DNA of 64,000 nucleotides from Myxococcales bacterium (lineage in GTDB: Bacteria; Myxococcota_A; Polyangia; Polyangiales; Polyangiaceae): contig JADJKB010000024.1 in assembly GCA_016706225.1 (NCBI GenBank), forward strand, positions 535,096 through 599,095. The letters are read 5' to 3'. Below, piece after piece: positions 35,201-43,989 of the stretch. The number at the start of each line of letters is the position of its first letter. The first letter of the stretch is position 1. A program made the position numbers and the translations under genes. A model generated the notes under the pieces. The model did no database searches. It worked only from the letters and a program-made list of their open reading frames with translations, and was not told the DNA's origin.

Positions 35201-35499
35201 CCACCGTGCCCACCACCGTCTCTAACGATGGTTCGGCGCCCGCCAGCAACGTCTTGGTCCGGTACTACGCCGGAGACCCACAGTCGGGTGGCAAGCCGAT
35301 CCACGATGAGCTCGTGCCTGGGCCGATCCCCGCCGGCGGCAACGTCGTGCTCACGCCGACCATGACGACGTTCCCGCAGGGGCTGTCCGTCTTGATCTAC
35401 GCGGTCGTCGATCCCGACAACACCATTGCCGAGTGCAACGACGGCAACAACTCCGACTTCGCCGACGCCAAGATCATTTGCGGCAACATTCCGCAGTGA
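32275..35499 (+). CDS. Large FG-GAP/VCBS and CARDB surface lipoprotein
   Basis: 1074 residues from the ATG at 32275. The lipoprotein signal ends in VLPLAC (Cys22); then a Gly-rich linker (30-60) and a Cys-rich zone (80-230) with EGF-like spacing. A propeller of FG-GAP/VCBS blades follows (about 270-830), with Asp-rich calcium-type loops DDDNGDGVIDERDFPEIVF, AAGDLDGDGKPEIVGI, DFDGDGFPEVG and DFNGDGAAEVIYND. Two CARDB domains (about 835-1074) start PDLTVEAIQV and PDLRVQIGVPTG. CARDB domains are adhesive Ig-like modules. A role in adhesion or sensing at the cell surface is likely. Confidence 0.9.
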   Translation: MRRGLAWAIGCVALGSVLPLACGGDAEVANKSGTGGGGAAGAGGGGVGGGGVGGTGATGGLILDGSAGDTSLPDADPCATASCPKEQHCDPTSGTATCVPNDCTALGCKASEKCVVVDAGAYCEDNSCKSDVDCPVTEYCNGTICVADVCTTGQQKCQGQELLVCKPNGSGTQKKVTCGSGSPYFQSTCKDDGSGNASCPCEDDWDCPQYTECDVSSCQGTGVAPTCSLPPEPFTKVLPTNEITWGGTFANPQAVGSPFPASTQVVMTPLVVNLDDDNGDGVIDERDFPEIVFASFCASEFTSNGTLRAVHGGGKNKGKDYFAACGSTVWHEGDPLTMACPCANGELDSTAVLAAGDLDGDGKPEIVGISETDGILIFDNKGVPISKSANYSFNGADPTPAIVNVDNAGFAEIVIGRSIFTLEKDTAGKLKILDRFEGSLMNGTNGQGPVSCVANLVGDSKQELIAGSTVYRMATPPAGAKKRADCTGSETGESKTWCDGQLVVVWDGQTVNTTAVLPTTNREGFCAIADVLGTDQTKPPGPQNPLDGAAEVVLVANGRLLVFNGQTGKLMLNLDPAAGLNGGAPNVDDFDGDGFPEVGTAFGAAYVVFDLQAAATECPAWTAVTDSNTNKPRTPPAATCLKDSDCGDTAKFSCNESTSQCVCLHNSWRRTTEDDSSRVTGSSVFDFNGDGAAEVIYNDECNFRVYDGLNGGELFKQPSESRTRIEEPVVADVDNDGNAEIVFATSTESGFCSEKKTGVYNAGIEVWGDSKDTWVSARRIWNQHAYHVTNVTENGAIPLFEPESWKPHNGRLYNTYRSNPRSSGVAPDLTVEAIQVSSPDATCGQLSKKLDITVQLANIGDLRVGPGVVLGFYGEWFSPLLSEALKVSGGAPLTFVITQSLEPGDVIWITASYDAVNNSPGVLPGQIEVVVDDGNQARECNETNNTLKKPVSAGAKLPDLRVQIGVPTGCPPGTKPTVPTTVSNDGSAPASNVLVRYYAGDPQSGGKPIHDELVPGPIPAGGNVVLTPTMTTFPQGLSVLIYAVVDPDNTIAECNDGNNSDFADAKIICGNIPQ

Positions 35500-35563
35500 G
35501 TGCCGCGCGTCGGCTCCGTGTGTTACGCTTCAACCTTCTGACCTTCATCGCGAGAGGTGACCG

Positions 35564-36139
35564 ATGCGACGCTTGATTCTTGGAGTATTCGTGCTCGGGG
35601 CTTTCTCCGCGTGTGGCGGTGACAGCAGTGACGGTGGCTCGGGCACGGGGGGCGCGAGTACTGGCGGCGCGAGCACCGGCGGAACGAGCGCCGGTGGGAC
35701 GAGCGCCGGTGGTAGCGGCGGGGCAACCGGAGGCTCCGGCGGCGGGATTGCGGGGTCCGGCGGCGGCGTTGCGGGTTCCGGCGGGAGCGCGGGCTCCGGC
35801 GGCGCGAGCGGCGGCGCAGCCGGCTCGGGTGGCGCGAGCGGCGGAGCCGGCGGCGCGAGCGGCGGCAGCGGCGGCGGTGCCTCGACCTGCAGCAGCCCGA
35901 GCGACTGCACAGCCAGTGTGTACTCGAAGCTCGTGACGTCCGAAGCCGAGTGTTACTGCCTGCTCTGCCCGTCGACCCCGCTGACCGTTGCGGAGGCGAC
36001 CGTGCGAGGCACGGCCTGGACCAAACACTGCACGGCTTGGGAGAAGAAGAACCCGTGCCCGGTGCCGTCGTGTGTGCAACCGCCCCCGCTCGGCTGCTCC
36101 AACGGACAATGTGTGTTCACCACGAACGGCGGCGTCTGA
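35564..36139 (+). CDS. Gly-rich linker lipoprotein with small Cys domain
   Basis: 191 residues. The lipoprotein signal ends in GAFSAC (Cys17). Residues 20-108 are nearly all Gly, Ser, Ala and Thr (GGASTGGASTGGTSAGG type). The C-terminal 80 residues carry about ten Cys, in CSSPSDC, CYCLLC, HCTAW, NPCPVPSC and GCSNGQC, so a compact disulfide domain sits at the end of a flexible stalk. The 3' end overlaps the convergent pectate-lyase-fold gene by 23 nt. Function unknown. Confidence 0.87.
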   Translation: MRRLILGVFVLGAFSACGGDSSDGGSGTGGASTGGASTGGTSAGGTSAGGSGGATGGSGGGIAGSGGGVAGSGGSAGSGGASGGAAGSGGASGGAGGASGGSGGGASTCSSPSDCTASVYSKLVTSEAECYCLLCPSTPLTVAEATVRGTAWTKHCTAWEKKNPCPVPSCVQPPPLGCSNGQCVFTTNGGV

Positions 36140-37928
36140 GCGCGCGGGCCCGGGCGCGGTGAGAGCGGCGCGAAGCGCGCTCGAGAACGGCCGCCGTCCG
36201 GCCGCGGCGTGCTCGCCCAGCGAGCAGTGCCCACGAGAACGCCATCAACGCCAGGCCGCTGCCGTGGGCGGGCGCTCTCGCTTGGAGCTTGCACCCACAA
36301 CCGCTCGCTTCTGCATCGTCGTCCGCCGCGGTGCCCCGACACGTGTTCTTGCTGCAGATGTCTCCGGTCGTCGAGGGATCGCCGTCGTCACACGCCGCGC
36401 CTTCGGGACGTGGGCTCTCCTCACAGCTTCCGTCGCTCGGCGCCCAGACGTAGCGCGCGCAGGGGTTCGACGCGGTGCCACAGTGTCGCGCGGCGAGCTG
36501 GGCGTCGTACAGGTTCGGCGGGTCCGGTTCGGGCAGAGACTCGATCCACTCGCGGTCGGGCGTCTGGCTCGGTGTCAGGTCGGGCGAAAGGTTGCCGATG
36601 ATGTTGCTCTGCATCACGGTCCACAAGAGCGGAGCGCTCATCGGTGGGGCCAGGTTCCAGTAGGTGTTGCGCGCACCGGCCTGCGGACCCGCGCAGGTGG
36701 AGCCTCCGCTCTGAAAACCGTACGCGGATAGCTCCGTGAACAGGTTCTCGAACGGACTGTCGCGGTGGTGATCCAGGCTCATCGGCAGCGCGCTCGTGCC
36801 ACGGGTGACTACGGTGCCGTTGGTGCGATGGTCGATCGTGACGGTGTGCCACCACTCGCTCGCCATCTCGAAACCGTCGATCAATACGTCGGCGCTCTGG
36901 TTCAAGTTGAACCCGTGGTGGCCCGGGCGGCCCAGCGTCCGAACGCCAACGACGCTCAGGTTCTTTACGCGTGATTCAGTCAAGAACGCGTCGTCGGCGT
37001 TGACCACCGTGACGTCCCGCAGCCAGCTGTCCACCACTCCATCGCTGAAGAACAAAGCGTTGTAGCCCGGCTCTTTCAGGTGCCCGGCGTACGGCACGTC
37101 CGGGAACTCGATGCGTAGGTGCTCCGCACCCACCTCCGCGAGAGCCGGAAGTGTCCACAGCTCGGGCGACCACTCCGCCCGAACGTCGGTGCGGAGAGGC
37201 TGCCGCAGAGTCACCTCGGCCCCGGTGCTGGACTCGACTCGCACCGGCCAGTCGAAGCGCAGCGGGAGCTGGTAGGCACAGGTGCCGCTGTCGGCGAGCT
37301 CCGCGTGCAGATGGCGTCCCAGGCTGCCGTCGCCGCCATCGACCTGGCGCAACTCGATGAGCTGACCCGGCGAAAGCGCCGCTGCGGACGCCAGGGTGAT
37401 GCCGCGGCTTCCCCGCGCGGCGGGGCTCGCGAGTGCCGCGAGCTTCACGCCGATCTGCGCCGAGTGGAAGTGCACGAAGCCGCCGCTGTAGGACCACTTC
37501 GGATCAGGACCAAAGACGTCGCTCAGGCTCTTGTCGATCACGAGCACGCTGCCGTCCATGCCCGAGCCCTCCCCGCGCAGTACGACGCCGCTCTTGTCGA
37601 CCGACAGCACCGTGCCGATGCGGTAGCGCCCCTTGGGCAACAACACCGCGCCCGTGCTCGCCGCGTCGATGGCCGCCTGGATCGCGGGCGCGTCGTCGGC
37701 CGAGCCGTCGCCTTTCGCGCCGAAGTCGAGCACGTTCACCACCACGGCGACGACCGGCAAGGGTTGATCGCCAGCGCGATAGCCTGCGAACGAGAAGTCG
37801 GGCAGCCGGCTCGCGGGGTTCCACAGCTCTCCGTGAACCCCCCACAGCGCCGAGGTCTGGGCGCCGGCTGCCGGCGTCGCCAAGAAGCTGCAGAGCAGCG
37901 CGGTGCGCGCGAGTCGGCCGCGCGACAC
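36117..37928 (-). CDS. Pectate-lyase-superfamily protein with MYXO-CTERM-like tail
   Basis: 603 residues from a GTG at 37926-37928, chosen for the signal peptide (RTALLCSFLATPAAGAQ); a GTG at 37961 is an alternative. VLDFGAKGDGSADDAPAIQAAID (about 52-75) is the start of the pectate-lyase-3 right-handed beta-helix, and GFNLNQSADVLIDGFEM is a later rung. The C-terminus has a Cys pair (SGCGCK), a hydrophobic helix (GLALMAFSWALLAG) and Arg-rich residues, like the MYXO-CTERM sorting tag, though with a longer basic end than usual. A surface polysaccharide-acting enzyme is likely. It lies 40 nt after batE. Confidence 0.86.
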   Translation of the reverse strand: MSRGRLARTALLCSFLATPAAGAQTSALWGVHGELWNPASRLPDFSFAGYRAGDQPLPVVAVVVNVLDFGAKGDGSADDAPAIQAAIDAASTGAVLLPKGRYRIGTVLSVDKSGVVLRGEGSGMDGSVLVIDKSLSDVFGPDPKWSYSGGFVHFHSAQIGVKLAALASPAARGSRGITLASAAALSPGQLIELRQVDGGDGSLGRHLHAELADSGTCAYQLPLRFDWPVRVESSTGAEVTLRQPLRTDVRAEWSPELWTLPALAEVGAEHLRIEFPDVPYAGHLKEPGYNALFFSDGVVDSWLRDVTVVNADDAFLTESRVKNLSVVGVRTLGRPGHHGFNLNQSADVLIDGFEMASEWWHTVTIDHRTNGTVVTRGTSALPMSLDHHRDSPFENLFTELSAYGFQSGGSTCAGPQAGARNTYWNLAPPMSAPLLWTVMQSNIIGNLSPDLTPSQTPDREWIESLPEPDPPNLYDAQLAARHCGTASNPCARYVWAPSDGSCEESPRPEGAACDDGDPSTTGDICSKNTCRGTAADDDAEASGCGCKLQARAPAHGSGLALMAFSWALLAGRARRGRTAAVLERASRRSHRARARALRRRRSW

Positions 37929-37968
37929 ATCCGTCCCGCCCGGTCGTTGCTCGCGCGACACCGCGCCC

Positions 37969-38802
37969 TCAGCGATCACTGAGCACCTGAAGCTGCGCGC
38001 TCTGCACCCAGGCTTCGGTCGAGCCCCAGTCGATGCGCGCGAGATCCCCGCTCCGTTCGCGGACGAAGAGGCTGGTGCCTTCGGGCATGGAGACGTGCTC
38101 CGGGACGCCACCCTTCTGCACCAGCGGTTTGCCGGTGTCGTCGAGCAGGCGTGCGTCACTGACGACGACCACCGCGAGGTGGGACGTCAATCTGTAGTGG
38201 CGCGCGGTCAGCGCGAGGCCGCCACACACGGCGAGCAGCACCCCCCCAATGCTGGCGACCGTGGTTGCTGCCAGGCGTTGGCGGTCCACTCGCGCCATCA
38301 ACCGCGCCGCAAGGCCCACGCTCGACAATAGCGAACCGAGGGCCGCGAGGATGGTCCAGACCGTCTCCGACAAGAGGCCCACGACGGCCCTTCCCAGCGT
38401 GGTCTTCGCGACGACGGGGTCGGCCCCCTGACGCGCGCGCCGGCGCGAGATCTCCCCGCGCACACGCTCGAGAGCGCGCTCGGCGTTGCTGTCGCTGGGT
38501 CGAAGCAGCAGTGTCTCCTCGAGCGCCGCCGCGGCGCGCCCGAGGTCGCCGGCGCGCGCGTTCGCGGAACGCGCGCGGGCGACGTAGGCCGCAGCACGGT
38601 TGTAACTCGCGTCGGGGTGAGCGAAGCCGCTGTCCGCCAGCGATTCCATGCGGTCGATGGCGTCGTCGTGCGCGCCGCGCTCGAGGCTTGCGAGGGCGTC
38701 GGCGAACAATTTGTCCGGGCCCGCGTCGGCCGCGCTCGCGGCGGCTGCGGTCAAGAGCGCGCCGACACAGGCAAGCAGCATGACGTGCCGACTCCGCTTC
38801 AT
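37969..38802 (-). CDS. batE: BatE-like TPR and SH3-type protein
   Basis: 277 residues. Signal peptide (VGALLTAAAASAADA), then TPR-like helices (about 30-115: LFADALASLERGAHDDAIDRMESL, ASYNRAAAYVARARS). Two hydrophobic helices (about 140-215) are followed by a C-terminal SH3-like domain (about 220-277: VVVSDARLLDDTGKPLV, SMPEGTSLFVRERSGDLARIDWG, AWVQSAQLQVL). The layout is that of BatE. It is the last gene of the Bat operon and overlaps batD by 4 nt. The operon is linked to stress or aerotolerance in Bacteroides and Leptospira; the exact role is unsettled. Confidence 0.85.
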   Translation of the reverse strand: MKRSRHVMLLACVGALLTAAAASAADAGPDKLFADALASLERGAHDDAIDRMESLADSGFAHPDASYNRAAAYVARARSANARAGDLGRAAAALEETLLLRPSDSNAERALERVRGEISRRRARQGADPVVAKTTLGRAVVGLLSETVWTILAALGSLLSSVGLAARLMARVDRQRLAATTVASIGGVLLAVCGGLALTARHYRLTSHLAVVVVSDARLLDDTGKPLVQKGGVPEHVSMPEGTSLFVRERSGDLARIDWGSTEAWVQSAQLQVLSDR

Positions 38803-40682
38803 GTCTTGCCCGCGCCGCGAGCGATGGCCTTCACGATGGTCTGCGCGCGCGCTACCAGGTCAGCCGCACCACCCTCGACTTCGCCACCGGTGAAGCGCAG
38901 GTCGTCGCATCGCTCGAGCAAGATGACGATGTCGTCGACGAGCCCTGACGCGAGCCCGTGCTCCGCGAGTTTTTCAGCCAGCTCACTCTTCAGGACCGCG
39001 CGCGCCGCGAGGCCCGTCGCTCCCTCGAGCGCGAGCAGCACCGCGCGTTCGCTGGCGGTTGCGGCTCCGGCCTCGTCGCTCTTTGCCAGGGCCTCGCGCG
39101 CGTCGGCGAGCGCGCGCGCAGCGAGGGAGCCATGGCTCGCTTCGCGCTCGCGCAGCCTCACGGACAGGCGCTTGCCGAGTCTTCTCCCGGCTCCGGCCAA
39201 GACCACCCCGAGCGGCGCCAGAAAGATCGCCCACCAGAAGCGGGCGTCGTCGGACAGGAGAAATCGCGTGCCGCCCGCGGCACCCAGGCTCTTGCGCGGG
39301 GTCATGGCGTCGGCGATCGCGTCGCCCTCGGGCGCGGTCAGCGCGGCCACGTCGGCGCTCGGCCGGACCTTGATCGTGCCGAGGGGTGCGCTCGCGACAT
39401 CGTACGACTCACGTTCGGGATCCCAGTACGGTAGCGCGAGCTCACCGAGGTCGATGTCACCGGGTGTATCGATGCGGACGACGTAGGAGAACTTTCGCCA
39501 GCCCCCGATCCGCGAGCCCCGCGGTTCGATCTCATCGACGGTGGTGGGCTCCAGCCAGGTCACGCCGGTCTTCTGCGGCGTCTTCAGGGTCAGTGGCAGG
39601 TTGCCCGTGCCCTCGAGCTTGGCCACCACACTGATGGCGTCCCCCGCCGCGATCTCTCTTGGCTCGACGTTCACGCTGAGCGCGTAGCGCCCGACGTCGC
39701 CCGCTTTGTAGCCGGGCGGCCGCCGCTCCAGCGGGGCTTCGACGACGTCGATGGCGAGGGGGGCGCTCATGCGAATCAGGCCCTTGTGCTGCCCCGAGCT
39801 CGGGTAACCTCGCCCATCGAAGCCCATGCGCATGGCGCCGATCGTGAGCCGGCCGGTGCGGATGGGGAACAACGCCAGCTCGCGCACCTTCTTCGCGTGC
39901 CAGGTCTCGCTGCCGATCGGCACGCGGAACATGGTCTCGCCGTACGAGTTCTCGAGGATGGTGTGCGCCAGGAACGCCTCACGGCTCGGCTCAGAGGTGT
40001 TGGTCTCGCGAAATGGACCGCGCAGGCCGTAGGCGTAGATCTTCAGCGTGACCTGTTCACCGACGACGACCCGTGTTGGCGTGGCCACGGCCCGCAGAAA
40101 GGCCACGGGCTCTTCGGGCTGAGCAATCCGCAGCTCTTCCGGAAACGGAGGCAGCTCTTCTGCCGGCACGCCATCGTCGCTGCCGAACCCGGGCAGCCCG
40201 GGGAACCCGAACCCGAACGGATCGAGCGGATCACGATGTCGCGGGCGCGGCGTCGCGCCGGGCGGCACGACCTGCACTTCGATCACGTCGCCGGTGGCGC
40301 GTCTTCCCGCCACCGTGACGCTGGGCGGTCCGAGCCGGTAACGTCCTGGTTTGGCGATCTCGAGCGTCCAGGTTGCGCTGATGCCAAAGCGCTGCTGAAA
40401 GCTTCCGCCCTGCAACGTGACCTGTTGCTGCATCGCAACGCTGGGGCCGCGGGCGCTAACCCCCGAGGGCACGGGCAAAGCCGGTCCCTGGGGCAGCGAC
40501 GTGCCCTTGTCGGTCATGGCGGTCAGCGTGACTGTGAAGCTCTCACCCGCCTCGACGCTGCGGCTCGAGATCTGGGTCTTGAGCGTGGCGGTGGTCTGGG
40601 CAAACGACGGCGTCGGGGTGAGCGCAACGAGCCCGAGGAGCAGCGCCGCGGAGAGCGCGCGCACGAGCCGAGCCACGCTCAC
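38799..40682 (-). CDS. batD: BatD family protein
   Basis: 627 residues. Signal peptide (ALLLGLVALTPTPSFAQ), then a series of Ig-like beta domains characteristic of BatD (ATLKTQISSRSVEAGESFTVTLTA at its start; VGEQVTLKIYAYGLRGPF; DAISVVAKLEGTGNLP). A transmembrane helix is at about 475-495 (WWAIFLAPLGVVLAGAG). The cytoplasmic tail is helical (LADAREALAKSDEAGAATASERAV). It probably sits mostly in the periplasm, next to the VWA proteins. It overlaps the genes on both sides by 4 nt. Confidence 0.9.
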   Translation of the reverse strand: MSVARLVRALSAALLLGLVALTPTPSFAQTTATLKTQISSRSVEAGESFTVTLTAMTDKGTSLPQGPALPVPSGVSARGPSVAMQQQVTLQGGSFQQRFGISATWTLEIAKPGRYRLGPPSVTVAGRRATGDVIEVQVVPPGATPRPRHRDPLDPFGFGFPGLPGFGSDDGVPAEELPPFPEELRIAQPEEPVAFLRAVATPTRVVVGEQVTLKIYAYGLRGPFRETNTSEPSREAFLAHTILENSYGETMFRVPIGSETWHAKKVRELALFPIRTGRLTIGAMRMGFDGRGYPSSGQHKGLIRMSAPLAIDVVEAPLERRPPGYKAGDVGRYALSVNVEPREIAAGDAISVVAKLEGTGNLPLTLKTPQKTGVTWLEPTTVDEIEPRGSRIGGWRKFSYVVRIDTPGDIDLGELALPYWDPERESYDVASAPLGTIKVRPSADVAALTAPEGDAIADAMTPRKSLGAAGGTRFLLSDDARFWWAIFLAPLGVVLAGAGRRLGKRLSVRLREREASHGSLAARALADAREALAKSDEAGAATASERAVLLALEGATGLAARAVLKSELAEKLAEHGLASGLVDDIVILLERCDDLRFTGGEVEGGAADLVARAQTIVKAIARGAGKT

Positions 40683-42775
40683 TTGTCCTCCATGCCGGTC
40701 CGCACCTGGCGCTGAAGCGCGCGGTTCTTCGCCGCTTGCTGCTGCAGCGTCGGCGCGCGCTCCAGCATGTCCAACATGCGTTCGTCCTGGTTGGTGTTCG
40801 AACCCTGCTGCGGCTCTGGCTGCTGCGGCTGATCTTGTGGGTCCTTCGGGCCGCCTCCGGCGTCCGAGCCGGCGTCCTGCCCGCCGTCCTGCCCGGAGCT
40901 CTGGCCGCTGCCGTCGTCCCCGGCGTCGCGTCCCCCATCGTTGCCGCCGTCCTCGCCTCCGCCGCCGTCGCCGGAGTCATCGCCCGCGTCCGGTGAGCTG
41001 CCGTCGCCGCCTTCGGGTTTTTGTTCGTCGGAAGCGTCGCTCGAGTCCGGCTGGGCCTCCTGGCTCGCGTCCTTCTTGTTGTCCTCGTCCTCGGCGCGGC
41101 GGAGTGCGATGGCGCGATTCCAGGCGGCGTCGCGCCCGATCAGATCTCCCGCGTCGTCTGCCATACCGGGGATCAACTTGAGCGAGCGATCGTAGTGGGT
41201 GACCGCGTTGCGGTAACGCTGACGCAGGAACTCCAGGTTGCCCGCGAGGTAGTGAGCCCGCGCGCGCAGATCGATGGGCACACTCGGGTCGAGCGCGATC
41301 AGCTCGACGATCTTGAGAGCGCAGTCGACCTGATCGCTGCGGGACGCCAGCGCCGCTTCTTCGGCTGGTGATAGGCCCGCGTCGCCGCCGTTCGGCTCGT
41401 CACCGAAGCGTTTGCCGAAGGTCTCGGCGATGGCAAACAGCCCGAGGCCGAGGTCGAAGCTGGCCGCGGAGCGCTGATGAACGCGGTCGTTGCTGCCGAT
41501 CTGCCCCTGTTCACACGAGCCAGTGGACAGGTACTCACCGAGCAGCCCGACCGCCGCCTGGGCATCCCCGGCGTCGAGCGCACCGATGGCCTCGTCGACG
41601 CTGGGGGAGTTGCGTTCGAAGAGGCGATCAGCTCCGCCTTGGCAGCCCACCGCCAAGAGCAGGGGCAAGAGCGCCCCGCTGCCGACCGCGGCCAGAGTCT
41701 TGACCGACCGGCCGCGGCGAATGCGCTTCTTGCCCGGCGGCGGCAGACGCGCCGGTCGCGCACGCCGGGGAGTCTCTGGCACGAAGGTCTCGACGAACAG
41801 GAGCACGAGCGAGAGGATCAACGGCCACAGGTAGACGTCGGCGTAGACGGTCTCGACTCGCTCACTCAGCTCGCCCGTCATCATCTTGCGCAGCGACGCC
41901 GCGATGGTCCGGATCCCGGTCGAGCCCGCCTCGCTGCGGGCCACGTTGCCGCCGCTCGATTCTGCGATCTTGGCTAGCTGCGCCTCGCCCGCGACCGAGA
42001 GCTGCGTGGTCACGGGTTTGCCCTCGGAGTCGGTGCGCCAGCCGATGATCTCACCTGATTCGTTCACCTCGGGCAGGCGCTCGGGGGTGCGTCCGCCGAT
42101 CTGAACGACGTGGATGGTGACCTCGTCCTGGGCGGCGGCCTGCGCCACGCTCACCGGATCACCCTCGAGATCTTCCCCGTCGGTCACCAGCACGATGACC
42201 TTTTTGTGCGTGCGTGACAGCGGGTCACGCCCGAAGAGCTCACGCGCCGACTCGAGGGCGCGAGCGATGGCCGTGCCTCCGACCGGCATGTCGTTGGGTG
42301 AGAGCTGGCGGAAGAACTGGGCGACGGCGCTGCCGTCACTCGTCATCGGGAACGCCATCGGTTCGCCGGCGAAGGCGATGGCGGCGAAGCGCGCCCCGGG
42401 CAGATCGGCGATGAGCTGCGCCACCTCGGTCTTGGCGCGGGCGATGCGGGACGGCTTGACGTCCCGCGCGTGCATGCTCTTCGAGTAGTCGAGCACCACG
42501 ATCACGTCGAGGTTGGTGGCGGGGATGATGCGTGTGCCGCGCCCGTACTGCGGCTGTGCCGCCGCGAAGAAACCGAACGCGACCGCCAGCACCAAGAGCG
42601 CACCCTTGAATGCACGGCGTGCGCTCGGTTTGCCCGTCAGCAGCTCCGAGACGAGCGCCTCGTCACCGAAGCGGCGAACGGCGCGGATCAGCAGGAACCC
42701 GCCGGCGACGAGCAGGCCGGCCACGACCAGCGAGAGCGCCGTTCCGAACAGCCAGACCGGCTGAGCGAACTTCAC
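40679..42775 (-). CDS. batB: BatB-BatC fusion: VWA domain plus TPR-like region
   Basis: 698 residues. Two N-terminal hydrophobic helices are followed by a VWA domain (about 85-260) with an intact MIDAS: VVLDYSKSMHARD, PVGGTAIARALE and LVTDGEDLEGD. A transmembrane helix (about 312-330) follows. Then comes a second hydrophobic segment with a Cys (LPLLLAVGCQGG) and TPR-like helices (about 390-520, RYRNAVTHYDRSLKLIPGM). This second half corresponds to BatC, separate in some bacteria. The last 140 residues are Asp/Gly/Gln-rich and probably disordered. Likely binds the other Bat proteins in a metal-dependent complex. Confidence 0.9.
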   Translation of the reverse strand: MKFAQPVWLFGTALSLVVAGLLVAGGFLLIRAVRRFGDEALVSELLTGKPSARRAFKGALLVLAVAFGFFAAAQPQYGRGTRIIPATNLDVIVVLDYSKSMHARDVKPSRIARAKTEVAQLIADLPGARFAAIAFAGEPMAFPMTSDGSAVAQFFRQLSPNDMPVGGTAIARALESARELFGRDPLSRTHKKVIVLVTDGEDLEGDPVSVAQAAAQDEVTIHVVQIGGRTPERLPEVNESGEIIGWRTDSEGKPVTTQLSVAGEAQLAKIAESSGGNVARSEAGSTGIRTIAASLRKMMTGELSERVETVYADVYLWPLILSLVLLFVETFVPETPRRARPARLPPPGKKRIRRGRSVKTLAAVGSGALLPLLLAVGCQGGADRLFERNSPSVDEAIGALDAGDAQAAVGLLGEYLSTGSCEQGQIGSNDRVHQRSAASFDLGLGLFAIAETFGKRFGDEPNGGDAGLSPAEEAALASRSDQVDCALKIVELIALDPSVPIDLRARAHYLAGNLEFLRQRYRNAVTHYDRSLKLIPGMADDAGDLIGRDAAWNRAIALRRAEDEDNKKDASQEAQPDSSDASDEQKPEGGDGSSPDAGDDSGDGGGGEDGGNDGGRDAGDDGSGQSSGQDGGQDAGSDAGGGPKDPQDQPQQPEPQQGSNTNQDERMLDMLERAPTLQQQAAKNRALQRQVRTGMEDK

Positions 42776-43989
42776 GGGAACCTCCGCAGGAGCAGCGCGC
42801 GCAAGATCGCGTCGAGCGCAATCAGCAGAACCCCGGGCAAGAGCAGGAACCGGTACATGTCCTCGAAGCTGGAGATGCTGGCCTCGAAGCGGGTCTTCTC
42901 CAGCTTGTCGAGCACGTCGTGGAAGCTCGCCTGCAGCTTGGTGGCGTCACTCGCGACGTAGCTGTCACCGCCGGTCTGATCGGCGAGTTTCTTCAGCAGC
43001 TCCGGGTTCACCGGGAACGGCACCGTCACGTAGCGGGGTTGACCGAACAGGTCGAACCCGTCCTGCACTTCGGCCACCTCACCACTTCCGATCTGGATCG
43101 TGAACAGCTTGGCGCCGATGAGGTTGGCCAGGTGCGCGGCGTATTCCGGGGAGATCTGCCCGGCGTTGTTGTCGCCGTCGGTCAGCAGCATCACGGCCTT
43201 GCTCTGGGCCTGGCTGCGGCGCAGCCGGGCCACGGCGACCCCCGTCGCGTCGCCGATGGCGGTCGCGCTCCCCTCGATGAGCTTGAGCTCCATCTTCGAG
43301 ACCAGGGCGTCGAGCAGGTGATAGTCGAGGGTCGGTGGAGACAAGACGTACGCCTCCTTGCCGAACACCACCACGCCGATGCGATCGGTCTTTCGCCGCG
43401 AGATGAAGTCGCGGATCACGGCCTTTGCCACGTCCAGCCGGGTCGGGCGAATGCGCCGATCGCGCTCGCGCGGCATGAACTTGGCCAGGTTCTCAGGCAC
43501 GTTGTCGATCACCGCTTGCATGGAGCCGGACAGATCCAGGACCAACACGATGTCGATGCCGCGCTCGTTCTTGACCTCGGGGTTCAGGGTGTTGATGGGA
43601 CGTGCGAGCGCGAGCACGAACAGGGCGAGGCCGACCGAGCGGAAAGCGCCCGGCACGTCCCGGAGCCACACGTGCCAACCGACGGGGCCGACGGCAAACG
43701 GAGCGAGCGTGCCGAGCCGCAGGCGTGGAGTGCGGCGGTCTTCACCGAACGTGGCGCGCCAGAAGACCAGCGGGACGAGCACGAGCAGCGGCAGGAACCA
43801 CCAGTTCTGCCAGGTCGCGCTCAGCAGCTCCGGGCCGCGCAAGAGCGCCGGGTAGAGCAGACCGAGCGCCAGACCCGCGAGCAGCGCCAAGATCAGTACC
43901 GCGACGCGCTGCCAGCGACGGCCAAGCCCGCTCTTGGGTCGAGGGCGCGGGCGCCGCAGTTCGCTGGGCTGACTCGAGCGCGGCCTCAC
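42772..43989 (-). CDS. batA: BatA VWA-domain protein
   Basis: 405 residues from the GTG at 43987-43989, which overlaps the upstream stop (GTGA). The frame is open much further upstream, but that is the shadow of the DUF4381-like gene. After an Arg-rich start come two hydrophobic helices (VAVLILALLAGLALGLLYP, WWFLPLLVLVPLVFW). The VWA domain (about 145-340) has an intact MIDAS: VLVLDLSGSMQAV, GSATAIGDATGVA and LTDGDNNAGQI. A C-terminal membrane helix (FLLLPGVLLIALDAILRALLL) closes it. BatA and BatB are paired VWA proteins of this operon. Confidence 0.92.
   Translation of the reverse strand: MRPRSSQPSELRRPRPRPKSGLGRRWQRVAVLILALLAGLALGLLYPALLRGPELLSATWQNWWFLPLLVLVPLVFWRATFGEDRRTPRLRLGTLAPFAVGPVGWHVWLRDVPGAFRSVGLALFVLALARPINTLNPEVKNERGIDIVLVLDLSGSMQAVIDNVPENLAKFMPRERDRRIRPTRLDVAKAVIRDFISRRKTDRIGVVVFGKEAYVLSPPTLDYHLLDALVSKMELKLIEGSATAIGDATGVAVARLRRSQAQSKAVMLLTDGDNNAGQISPEYAAHLANLIGAKLFTIQIGSGEVAEVQDGFDLFGQPRYVTVPFPVNPELLKKLADQTGGDSYVASDATKLQASFHDVLDKLEKTRFEASISSFEDMYRFLLLPGVLLIALDAILRALLLRRFP

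Noticed and set aside
32332..35304. 990-codon open frame on the minus strand
   Set aside because: Antisense to the FG-GAP/CARDB lipoprotein, whose signal peptide, Asp-rich loops and CARDB domains are clear. The antisense product is Arg/Val/His-rich with no domain; typical of GC-rich shadow frames.
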